A stretch of 6,277 bases of DNA from NCBI GenBank assembly GCA_016201805.1, contig JACQCB010000145.1:1-6277 (forward strand), read 5' to 3'. Within the stretch, counting starts at the first letter, position 1. Every line of letters begins with the position of its first letter. Below are positions 1 through 5,673 of this stretch, piece by piece. This DNA is from Nitrospirota bacterium (GTDB lineage Bacteria; Nitrospirota; Nitrospiria; Nitrospirales; Nitrospiraceae). The notes beneath the pieces were generated by a model. The model did not search any database. It had not been told where the DNA came from and saw nothing but the letters and a program-made list of their open reading frames with translations. The translations under genes were made by a program, and so were the position numbers.

Positions 1-138
1 GTCTGCAGCGTGACGGAGTACGGCGTGCCGTTTGCGTCGAGCATCTGGCGGGAGAATATTTTTGCCTGCCAGTTTCATCCTGAGAAGAGTCAGACGGTTG
101 GACTGTCCATCATCCGGAATTTCGGCCAATGGCAGTGA
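1..138 (+). CDS. hisH: Imidazole glycerol phosphate synthase glutaminase subunit HisH (C-terminal fragment)
   Basis: This is the last 45 codons of the gene, open at the window start and ending in TGA at 136-138. HisH is the class I glutamine amidotransferase subunit. It hydrolyses glutamine and passes ammonia through the HisF barrel to make imidazole glycerol phosphate and AICAR in the cytoplasm. The fragment shows the family C-terminal signature CQFHPEKSQ, which contains the His and Glu of the Cys-His-Glu catalytic triad (codons at 76-78 and 82-84). The ending GLSIIRNF is also typical of HisH. The nucleophilic Cys and oxyanion region lie before the window. The preceding TEYGVPFASS segment fits the strand region before the triad His. 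Its partner hisF lies downstream, separated by a lipoprotein gene and hisA. Identification is firm despite the truncation, because other amidotransferases would not be expected next to hisA and hisF. Confidence 0.93.
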   Translation, partial: VCSVTEYGVPFASSIWRENIFACQFHPEKSQTVGLSIIRNFGQWQ

Positions 139-145
139 GGGTCCT

Positions 146-898
146 ATGAAACGGTATCGGCAACGACGGAAAACGTGGTCGCGCCACACGCTCTGGCTGT
201 GGCTTGTCCTGGTTGTGCTGGCGGGCTGTGCGCCGGCCAAGGTGAAGATCGACGCCTCGCCCGACATCGAGCAGTACCGCGTCAAGACGGTGGCGATCCT
301 GCCGTTCGACGCGCTCGCCACCCCCCAGGTCGTCGATCAGCGCGACACCGACTTGCAAGCGCCGTCGGGAGCGATGCGGTCCGACATCACCTTCAGCATT
401 CCGCAGACGGTCGAGAAGTTCGACCAGCCGACGGCGACCGTTCCCCCGCACGTCGCCGCGCGGATCACCCAGGGGTTTTACGACCGGCTGCAGATGAGGG
501 AAGGGGTGCAGGTCTTGTCCCGAGAGGCTGTCGAACGGGCCAAACAGTCGCTGGGGGCGACCGCCAAGGGCGCGGCGATCGGCGAGATCGCCCGGCAAGT
601 ATCGGCGAAGCTGCAAGCCGATGCGGTCTTGGCGGGGCGGGTGCTGGTCTATCAGGAGCGGGCCGGCGTCCGATGGGGGGGCGCGCCGGCCACCGTGGGG
701 TTCGAAGTCAAGCTGGTGGCGGCCGACGGGAAGATTCTGTGGGTCGGCAATTATTACGAGAAGCAAAAACCGCTGCTCGAGGATTTCGGCGGCTTCATCC
801 AACGGGGGTTCGGGTTTCTGACCGCCGACGAACTGGCCCGCTACGGGATCGAACACGTGCTGCAACAGTTTCCCTTCGGGGGAGCACCGGCCAGATAA
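146..898 (+). CDS. Predicted outer-membrane lipoprotein of unknown function (CsgG/LpoB/GNA1162-like)
   Basis: 250-residue protein. I chose the ATG at 146 because it follows hisH by 7 bases, has GTGAGGG just upstream and gives a proper signal peptide. A longer frame from 32 would overlap hisH and bury the signal. Residues 1-14 are strongly basic, 15-25 are hydrophobic (LWLWLVLVVL), and a lipobox LAGC puts the lipidated Cys at 28. Ala at +2 suggests outer-membrane rather than inner-membrane retention by the E. coli rule. The mature part has a VKTVAILPFD strand (46-55), the kind of opening strand seen in CsgG, LpoB, GNA1162 and TolB-N-like lipoproteins. It continues with an alpha/beta pattern: FYDRLQ (111-116), VQVLSREAVERA (121-132), AVLAGRVLVYQ (160-170), and ILWVGNYYE plus LTADELARYG near the C-terminus. 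No catalytic motif is visible. Fold assignment is by resemblance only. A role in envelope or secretion assembly is a guess, and nothing links it biochemically to histidine synthesis. Confidence 0.82.
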   Translation: MKRYRQRRKTWSRHTLWLWLVLVVLAGCAPAKVKIDASPDIEQYRVKTVAILPFDALATPQVVDQRDTDLQAPSGAMRSDITFSIPQTVEKFDQPTATVPPHVAARITQGFYDRLQMREGVQVLSREAVERAKQSLGATAKGAAIGEIARQVSAKLQADAVLAGRVLVYQERAGVRWGGAPATVGFEVKLVAADGKILWVGNYYEKQKPLLEDFGGFIQRGFGFLTADELARYGIEHVLQQFPFGGAPAR

Positions 899-938
899 GG
901 CAGAAGGATGCGTAAACGGCAATGGGAAAGGGCTGCAC

Positions 939-1661
939 ATGTTGGTGATTCCCGCCATTGACCTGAAGGATGGGCGTTGCGTCCGTCTCAGGCAGGGGGA
1001 CATGCGTGAGGAGACGGTCTATTCCGAAGACCCTCCGGGGATGGCGGCTCGTTGGGAACGTCTGGGAGCCGAGCTGCTCCACGTCGTGGACCTGAACGGG
1101 GCCATCGAGGGGCAGCCGAAGAATGCGTCCCTGATCGAGGCCATCGTGAAGGCGGTGTCGATCCCCGTCCAAGTCGGGGGCGGGATTCGGTCGTTGGACA
1201 CCGTCAAACTCTATTTTTCCCTTGGGGTGAGTCGCGTGGTGCTGGGAACGGCGGCCCTGCAGGATCGCCGTTTGCTGGATCAGGCCTGTGCGGAATTTCC
1301 TCAACGCATTCTGGTGGGCATCGATGCGCGGGACGGCAAAGTCGCCGTGCGCGGGTGGACCAGCCAGTCGATGACGTTGGCGAAGGACCTCGTGCGGTCT
1401 TTGGCGGGCGTTCCGCTGCGTGGCGTGATTTATACGGACATTGCCCGAGACGGCATGTTGGAAGGCCCGAACCTGGGCGCGCTGCGCGAGATGATCGAGT
1501 GCTCGTCCGTTCCGGTCATCGCCTCGGGCGGCATCACGCGGGCGGACGACCTCCGGGGGATCGCGTCGCTGGGGCCGAAGGTCGAAGGGGCCATCGTGGG
1601 CAAGGCGCTCTATGACGGCAAGTTGGATTTGGCGGCGGCGATTGCGGCGGTAAGGCAATAG
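939..1661 (+). CDS. hisA: ProFAR isomerase HisA (phosphoribosylformimino-AICAR-P isomerase)
   Basis: 240-residue (beta/alpha)8-barrel enzyme that performs the Amadori rearrangement of ProFAR to PRFAR, the fourth step of histidine synthesis, in the cytoplasm. The length is normal for the family. The start MLVIPAIDLKDG is canonical and preceded by GGGAAAGGG at 924-932. The general acid/base residues are both present: Asp8 in PAIDLKDG and Asp129 in VGIDARDG. Phosphate-binding loops are seen as VGGGIR (79-84) and ASGGIT (195-200). YTDIARDGM (165-173) carries the conserved Thr166, and GKALYDG closes the barrel. VRGW (137-140) is typical of HisA rather than HisF. The gene lies 40 bases after the lipoprotein gene and is followed by the heptad repeat and then hisF. 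HisF is a paralogue, but its sequence features differ clearly, so confusion is unlikely. Confidence 0.97.
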   Translation: MLVIPAIDLKDGRCVRLRQGDMREETVYSEDPPGMAARWERLGAELLHVVDLNGAIEGQPKNASLIEAIVKAVSIPVQVGGGIRSLDTVKLYFSLGVSRVVLGTAALQDRRLLDQACAEFPQRILVGIDARDGKVAVRGWTSQSMTLAKDLVRSLAGVPLRGVIYTDIARDGMLEGPNLGALREMIECSSVPVIASGGITRADDLRGIASLGPKVEGAIVGKALYDGKLDLAAAIAAVRQ

Positions 1662-1756
1662 GCTATGGGCGATGGGCTATAGGTGTTGGGAGCAGCGACA
1701 TGGCTGCTGCACGGCCCTTCTTTGAGAGCCTAGAGCCCATCGCCTCGCGCCTACAG
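1661..1756 (+). repeat. Heptad-based inverted repeat between hisA and hisF
   Basis: The left side reads as four degenerate 7-bp units starting at the last base of the hisA stop codon: GGCTATG, GGCGATG, GGCTATA, GGTGTTG (1661-1688). The right side (1729-1756) reads as the complementary kind of unit: CCTAGAG, CCCATCG, CCTCGCG, CCTACAG. Comparing 1661-1683 with the reverse complement of 1729-1751, 18 of 23 positions match, including an unbroken AGCCCATCGCC core. Between the arms lies a perfect 6-bp hairpin, AGCAGC-gacatg-GCTGCT (1691-1708). The whole could fold in RNA into a long imperfect stem capped by the inner hairpin. It has no trailing T-tract, so it does not look like an intrinsic terminator. 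Its composition differs from the flanking coding DNA, and it resembles REP-like or short-tandem-repeat intergenic elements. Whether it recurs in the genome cannot be seen here. Confidence 0.75.
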
Positions 1757-1770
1757 TGAGCGTAGCGAAC

Positions 1771-2559
1771 GTGTTGACGAAGCGCATCATTCCCTGTCTG
1801 GATGTCAAGGACGGCCGGGTGGTCAAGGGCGTGTCCTTCATCGATCTCCGCGATGCGGGCGATCCGGTCGAAGTGGCGCGGGCCTACGACCGGGAAGGGG
1901 CGGACGAGATTTGTTTTCTGGACATCACCGCCTCGCACGAAAACAGGAAAACGATTTTCGACGTGGTGGCACGGACGGCGGAACAGGTGTTCATGCCCTT
2001 GACGGTGGGCGGCGGGGTCCGGACGCTGGACGATATTCGGGCGCTGCTGAAGGCGGGATCGGACAAAGTCAGCATCAATACGGCGGCGGTGGAGCAGCCG
2101 GACTTCGTGAAGGCGGCGGCCGAGCGGTTCGGCACCCAGTGCATCGTGGTGGCCATCGACGCGAAGCGTTCGGCCGATGAGGGCCTGCGGGCTCCCCGTT
2201 GGGAGGTGTTCACGCACGGCGGCCGGAGGTCGACCGGCCTCGACGCGATCGATTGGGCGCGCAGGATGGCAGACTCGGGAGCCGGCGAGATTCTCCTGAC
2301 CAGCATGGATCGGGATGGGACGCAGCGCGGCTACGACTTGGAACTGACCGCTGCTGTCTCCGAGTCGGTTTCGATCCCTGTGATCGCTTCGGGTGGCGTC
2401 GGCACGCTGGAGCACCTCTACGAGGGGTTTGCACAAGGCCGCGCCGATGCGGTGCTGGCCGCGTCCATCTTTCACTATCGAAAGTATACGATCCCGGAAG
2501 CCAAGGCGTATTTGCGTGAGCGCGGCATCGCGGTGAGGCCGGCCGGCTCCGAGTGCTAG
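1771..2559 (+). CDS. hisF: Imidazole glycerol phosphate synthase cyclase subunit HisF
   Basis: 262-residue (beta/alpha)8-barrel cyclase that uses ammonia delivered by HisH to turn PRFAR into imidazole glycerol phosphate and AICAR. I prefer the GTG at 1771 because it yields the canonical start MLTKRIIPCLDV. It also puts the catalytic Asp11 and Asp130 exactly at Thermotoga maritima HisF numbering. An in-frame GTG at 1756 would add five residues (MSVAN) and is a possible alternative. Neither start has a good Shine-Dalgarno. The ammonia-gate residues are conserved: Arg5, Glu46, Lys99 and the Glu of GAGEILLTS (173, equivalent to Tm Glu167). Lys19, the phosphate loop VGGGVR (79-84), MDRDGT (179-184) and ASGGVG (206-211) are also present. 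A loop of about six extra residues after DAKR (134-144), relative to T. maritima, looks like common family variation. hisIE follows after 18 bases. Confidence 0.96.
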   Translation: MLTKRIIPCLDVKDGRVVKGVSFIDLRDAGDPVEVARAYDREGADEICFLDITASHENRKTIFDVVARTAEQVFMPLTVGGGVRTLDDIRALLKAGSDKVSINTAAVEQPDFVKAAAERFGTQCIVVAIDAKRSADEGLRAPRWEVFTHGGRRSTGLDAIDWARRMADSGAGEILLTSMDRDGTQRGYDLELTAAVSESVSIPVIASGGVGTLEHLYEGFAQGRADAVLAASIFHYRKYTIPEAKAYLRERGIAVRPAGSEC

Positions 2560-2577
2560 CAGATCGCGAGGAACACC

Positions 2578-3354
2578 ATGGATGTCAGCCAACTGCGGTT
2601 CGATGAGCGGGGATTGATCCCGGCCGTGGTGCAGGATTGGCGCGACGGCACGGTCCTGATGGTGGGGTTTATGAGCCGTGAGGCCCTGGAGAAGACCCTC
2701 CAGAGCGGCTCCGTTCATTTCTGGAGCCGGTCGCGGAACAAGCTGTGGGAGAAGGGGGAAACGTCGGGGCATCGGTTGAGCTTGAAAGATCTGTTCCTCG
2801 ACTGCGACGGCGACACGCTGTTGGTCAAGGCCGAACCGGTCGGGCCGACGTGTCACACGGGGGTGCAGGCCTGTTTTTTCAGGCGGCTCTTGCCTGACGG
2901 CACGACGGAAGCCGGGAAAGTGCTCGACGCGTCGGGCGGCATTCTGGAGCGAATCTACCGGACGATCCTGGAGCGCAAGCGGACGCCGCAAGCCGATTCC
3001 TACGTGTCCTCGCTGATGCAGGGAGGGGTGGATCGGATTTTAAAGAAGGTGGTCGAGGAGGCGGGCGAAGTTCTGCTGGGGTCCAAAAACGGCAAACGGG
3101 AAGAGGTGATCTATGAAGTGGCGGACCTCTTCTTCCATATCCTCGTCGTGCTCGGCCATCACGAGATCACCCCGGAAGACATCTACCGGGAGCTGGCGAG
3201 CCGCTTCGGGAAGACCGGCCTTCGCGGAGGGCCGCGCGATGGTCGTGCGAGTGGCAGGGCGGCAGCGGCGCCGGCGCCGAAGAAACGAGCTGGCCGCGTG
3301 AGCCGGCCGAGCCGGGGGAGCAGCGTGAGGCGTCGCAAGCGGCGGGAGCGATAA
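2578..3354 (+). CDS. hisI: Bifunctional phosphoribosyl-AMP cyclohydrolase / phosphoribosyl-ATP pyrophosphohydrolase HisIE
   Basis: 258-residue fusion (also written hisIE) catalysing steps two and three of histidine synthesis: removal of pyrophosphate from PR-ATP, then opening of the adenine ring of PR-AMP to give ProFAR. The HisI domain spans about 1-110, with HFWSRSRNKLWEKGETSGH, the metal-binding DCDGD (Asp75, Cys76, Asp77, Asp79), and Cys92 and Cys99 in CHTGVQAC. These provide the zinc cysteines and magnesium aspartates. The HisE domain spans about 120-215, with the MazG-like helix motif KKVVEEAGEV (Glu160, Glu161, Glu164) and the ExxD of YEVADLFFH (Glu180, Asp183). After RFGKTGL (209-215), where HisE proteins usually end within a few residues, there is a tail of about 43 residues rich in Arg, Lys, Ala, Gly and Pro, ending RRRKRRER. 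It looks disordered. The start has GAGGAA at 2568-2573, four bases before the ATG. Confidence 0.95.
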   Translation: MDVSQLRFDERGLIPAVVQDWRDGTVLMVGFMSREALEKTLQSGSVHFWSRSRNKLWEKGETSGHRLSLKDLFLDCDGDTLLVKAEPVGPTCHTGVQACFFRRLLPDGTTEAGKVLDASGGILERIYRTILERKRTPQADSYVSSLMQGGVDRILKKVVEEAGEVLLGSKNGKREEVIYEVADLFFHILVVLGHHEITPEDIYRELASRFGKTGLRGGPRDGRASGRAAAAPAPKKRAGRVSRPSRGSSVRRRKRRER

Positions 3355-3366
3355 GGAAGGGCGGGT

Positions 3367-3711
3367 ATGGGCGACTGTCTTTTCTGCCGGATCGTGGAAC
3401 GGAAGATTCCCTCCAAGATCGTTCACGAAGATGAACTGGTCGTTGCCTTCGAAGACGTGAATCCCCAGGCGCCGACCCACATGCTCGTCATTCCCCGCAA
3501 GCACATTCCTTCGCTCAAGGAAACCGATGCGGCGGATGCCGCCTTGCTCGGGCATTTGATGACGGTCTGCGCGAAGATTGCCAAGCAGAAGGGCCTGGCT
3601 GACTCCGGCTATCGGCTGGTGACCAATACCGGGCCAAACGGAGGTCAGACGGTCTTTCACCTGCACATACATCTGTTGGGCGGACGGCCGATGGAATGGC
3701 CGCCCGGCTAG
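3367..3711 (+). CDS. HIT-family nucleotide phosphoramidase, HINT type
   Basis: 114-residue histidine triad protein. The active-site motif is HLHIHLL (98-104), with His100 expected to form the nucleotidyl intermediate. It is preceded by the HINT signature NTGPNGGQTVF (87-97). The C-terminus GGRPMEWPPG matches the WPPG ending typical of the HINT branch, whose members hydrolyse AMP-N phosphoramidates such as AMP-lysine and aminoacyl-adenylates. CLFC (Cys4, Cys7) near the start is a likely zinc site seen in many bacterial HIT proteins. VIPRKHI (41-47) is a further conserved family segment. Length is normal and a strong AAGGAAGG (3353-3360) precedes the ATG, overlapping the hisIE stop. The gap to hisIE is 12 bases, so it is probably the last gene of the his transcript. 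A link to adenylate-containing histidine intermediates is conceivable but is inference only. Confidence 0.94.
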   Translation: MGDCLFCRIVERKIPSKIVHEDELVVAFEDVNPQAPTHMLVIPRKHIPSLKETDAADAALLGHLMTVCAKIAKQKGLADSGYRLVTNTGPNGGQTVFHLHIHLLGGRPMEWPPG

Positions 3712-3725
3712 GGCCTTCCGTCCCG

Positions 3726-3755
3726 TTGACAGTCCATCAAGCCGTCTGTTAGCTT
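3726..3755 (+). promoter_or_regulatory. Predicted sigma70-type promoter for dnaG-rpoD
   Basis: A perfect -35 hexamer TTGACA (3726-3731) is followed after 18 bases by TAGCTT (3750-3755). That hexamer has T, A and T at the three most important -10 positions and is preceded by an extended -10 TGT (3747-3749). The start point would fall near 3761-3763, giving a leader of about 55 bases before the dnaG start. It lies in the only gap between the his/HIT genes and dnaG, consistent with independent transcription of primase and sigma factor. The prediction is by eye and the -10 is not perfect. Confidence 0.6.
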
Positions 3756-3757
3756 GA
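3737..3757 (+). repeat. Perfect 6-bp palindrome inside the dnaG promoter
   Basis: TCAAGC (3737-3742) and GCTTGA (3752-3757) are exact reverse complements separated by 9 bases. They straddle the promoter spacer and -10 hexamer. A TTTTT run follows at 3766-3770, but it is 8 bases beyond the stem, so this is at best a weak terminator for the HIT gene. The position would equally suit an operator. At this length a chance occurrence is quite possible. Confidence 0.35.
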
Positions 3758-3801
3758 CCAGTTGATTTTTCCGTCGGTTGGATGGGTGTACACCGTAGCA
3801 C

Positions 3802-3806
3802 AGGAG
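3802..3806 (+). promoter_or_regulatory. Ribosome binding site fixing the GTG start of dnaG
   Basis: AGGAG lies 10 bases before the GTG at 3817, and the match continues as AGGAGTGG. No ATG in frame gives the conserved N-terminus, so this site supports the GTG start. Confidence 0.7.
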
Positions 3807-3816
3807 TGGTATCGGC

Positions 3817-5652
3817 GTGAGCCAGGGCCTCATTCCTGAAGACGTGCTCAATCAAATCAAGGAACGGGCGGACATCGTCCAGGTGGTGTCCGACTACGTC
3901 ACGCTGTCCCATGCAGGGCAGAATCTGAAAGGGCTCTGCCCGTTCCATGGCGAAAAGACCCCCTCGTTTACCGTCAGTCCAGCCAAGCAAATGTTCCACT
4001 GCTTCGGATGCGGCGTGGGCGGGAATGTCTTTACCTTTTTGATGAAGATCGAGGGGAGCGATTTTCCCGAGACGGTGCGCGAACTCGGGCGTCGGACGGG
4101 CGTGACGATTCCGGCGATTCACGAAGGCCGGCCTTCTCAGGAACGAGGCGAACGGCTTCGCTTGGAGCAGCTCAACGACGCAGCCGCCGGCTGGTTCCGT
4201 CGCAACCTGCTGGACCCGCAAGCCGGTCGGGAGGCGAGCGCCTACCTGTCTGAACGGGGCATCAGTCCTGAGACCGCCGAAACGTTCGGGCTGGGGGTGT
4301 CGCCGTCCTCCTGGGACGGGTTGATCAAGGGTCTGACCAAAGAAGGCTATACCCTCAAGGAGCTGGCGGTGGGCGGGTTGAGCGTCGCCAAGGATGCGGG
4401 ACGGAGTTCGCCGGAGGCGGCCGGCTATTACGACCGGTTCCGTTCCCGTGTGATGTTTCCGATCCATGACCTCCGCAAGAAGGTCATTGCTTTTGGGGGA
4501 CGTATTCTCGGCGAGGGGATGCCCAAGTACCTGAACTCGCCCGACACCCCGCTCTTCAGCAAGGGGCGCGGGCTCTATGCCCTGGAGCGGGCACGGGAGG
4601 CGGCCGGCCGTACGGATACTCTCGTCATCGTCGAAGGGTATTTCGACGCCATTGCGCTGCATCAAGCGGGGATCAAGAATGTGGCCGCGACGCTGGGGAC
4701 CGCGCTGACCTCCGACCATGTCCGGACGTTGCGGCGGTTCGTCACCAAAGTGGTCTTGCTTTTCGATCCGGATGCGGCCGGTGTCCGGGCTGCGCTCCGG
4801 ACGCTGGATCTTTTCGTGGACAGTGGGATCGGGGTCAAAGTCGTGTCGCTGCCGTCGGGAGAGGATCCCGATACGTTTATCCGGGCACAGGGCGCCGAGG
4901 ACTTCGTGCAGTTACAGGACCGTGCGCCCAGCCTCCTGGATTTTGCCGTGGAGCACAGTCTGCAACAGGCGTCCTCTGGGCTGATCGAGGATCGGATCCG
5001 CAGCGTGGACGAGATCCTGCGCATTTTGCAGAAAACCAGCCACAGGATTGAAAAAGAGGAATGCACCCGCCGCGTCGCGGAGCGGTTGGGGATCAATCAG
5101 CATCGACTGATCGAGCGATACCCAGAACTGGTGGCGAGGGACGACCGGCGGGGTCCCGAGGCCGGCGGCAAGGCAGGCTCCCGGCCGACGCCGCTTTCGG
5201 AATCCGATCGGCGCTTGAAGGGCAGTCCCGAAGAACGGGACCTTGTCCACCTCTTGCTCCACGGCAAACTGTCGGCCGAGCAGGTCCGCAGGCTGACTGC
5301 GGAGTTGTTTACCGTGCCGGCCTGCCGTCGTCTGGTCGAGCTGGCGCTTCGTCACCTGGATCGGGACGGTCGCGTGCTGATCAGGCCCTTGCTGGACGAG
5401 GCGGTGGTCGATCCGGACTGTGCCGCGGTGGCGACGGAATTGTCGCTGTCGGAGCATCACTTCGACGACGTGCAGGAACATATCCAGGGCTGTGTCGAAA
5501 CGATGGAACGGAAACGGTGCGAGCAGGCGTTGGGAGAGTTGATCGTCCAGCTTCGGGCGGCGGAGCAGGAGGGACGGACGGAGGAGGCCCGACGTTTGAA
5601 CGCTCAAGTCAACGACCTGCGTATGAAAAAGGCCGGCGCTCCGACCGCCTAA
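3817..5652 (+). CDS. dnaG: DNA primase DnaG
   Basis: 611-residue primase that synthesises RNA primers at the replication fork in association with the DnaB helicase. Domains appear in the standard order. The N-terminal CHC2 zinc-binding domain has ligands Cys41, His44, Cys62 and Cys65 (CPFH and CFGC). The RNA polymerase core follows, with the conserved basic segments RVMFPIHDLRKKVIAFGGRI (211-230) and YLNSPDTPLFSKG (239-251). The Toprim fold has the catalytic Glu273 in VEGYFDA and metal-binding Asp317 and Asp319 in FDPDAAG, then SGEDPD (347-352). A hydrophilic linker (about 440-470) leads to a C-terminal helicase-binding region (about 470-611) that ends in charged helices. Length is normal for bacterial DnaG. 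The start is GTG with the conserved LIPEDVLNQIKERADIV following. It has its own predicted promoter and is followed by rpoD after 21 bases, as in the macromolecular synthesis operon. Confidence 0.97.
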   Translation: MSQGLIPEDVLNQIKERADIVQVVSDYVTLSHAGQNLKGLCPFHGEKTPSFTVSPAKQMFHCFGCGVGGNVFTFLMKIEGSDFPETVRELGRRTGVTIPAIHEGRPSQERGERLRLEQLNDAAAGWFRRNLLDPQAGREASAYLSERGISPETAETFGLGVSPSSWDGLIKGLTKEGYTLKELAVGGLSVAKDAGRSSPEAAGYYDRFRSRVMFPIHDLRKKVIAFGGRILGEGMPKYLNSPDTPLFSKGRGLYALERAREAAGRTDTLVIVEGYFDAIALHQAGIKNVAATLGTALTSDHVRTLRRFVTKVVLLFDPDAAGVRAALRTLDLFVDSGIGVKVVSLPSGEDPDTFIRAQGAEDFVQLQDRAPSLLDFAVEHSLQQASSGLIEDRIRSVDEILRILQKTSHRIEKEECTRRVAERLGINQHRLIERYPELVARDDRRGPEAGGKAGSRPTPLSESDRRLKGSPEERDLVHLLLHGKLSAEQVRRLTAELFTVPACRRLVELALRHLDRDGRVLIRPLLDEAVVDPDCAAVATELSLSEHHFDDVQEHIQGCVETMERKRCEQALGELIVQLRAAEQEGRTEEARRLNAQVNDLRMKKAGAPTA

Positions 5653-5673
5653 CGCGCACCTCAGGGAGTCGAT

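Noticed and set aside
32..145. Upstream extension of the lipoprotein frame to an ATG at 32
   Set aside because: It overlaps the conserved end of hisH and would place 38 non-signal residues before a normal lipoprotein signal peptide. The ATG at 146 has a ribosome binding site.
1663..2991. Open frame of 442 codons on the minus strand opposite hisF and hisIE
   Set aside because: It is antisense to clear hisF and hisIE, has no domain signature and shows biased shadow-frame composition.
3267..3278. GGCGCCGGCGCC palindrome in the hisIE tail region
   Set aside because: It is likely a by-product of Ala/Pro/Gly codons in GC-rich DNA and has no flanking structure to support a regulatory role.
3113..3301. 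Short forward frame ending in an Arg-rich stretch inside hisIE
   Set aside because: It lies in another frame of hisIE, has no ribosome binding site and shows no conserved motif. It also does not restore a standard HisE C-terminus.
3678..3705. GGGCGG...CCGCCC inverted repeat at the end of the HIT gene, considered as a terminator
   Set aside because: It lies within the coding sequence, has a loose GC-rich interior with alternative pairings, and is not followed by a T-tract.
3754..3782. TTGACC at 3754-3759 as a second -35 element
   Set aside because: No acceptable -10 hexamer is found 16 to 18 bases downstream.
3040..4719. Open frame of 559 codons on the minus strand opposite hisIE, HIT and dnaG
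   Set aside because: It lies antisense to three well-recognised genes, shows no recognisable domain, and is rich in Arg/Pro/His as expected for a shadow frame in GC-rich DNA.
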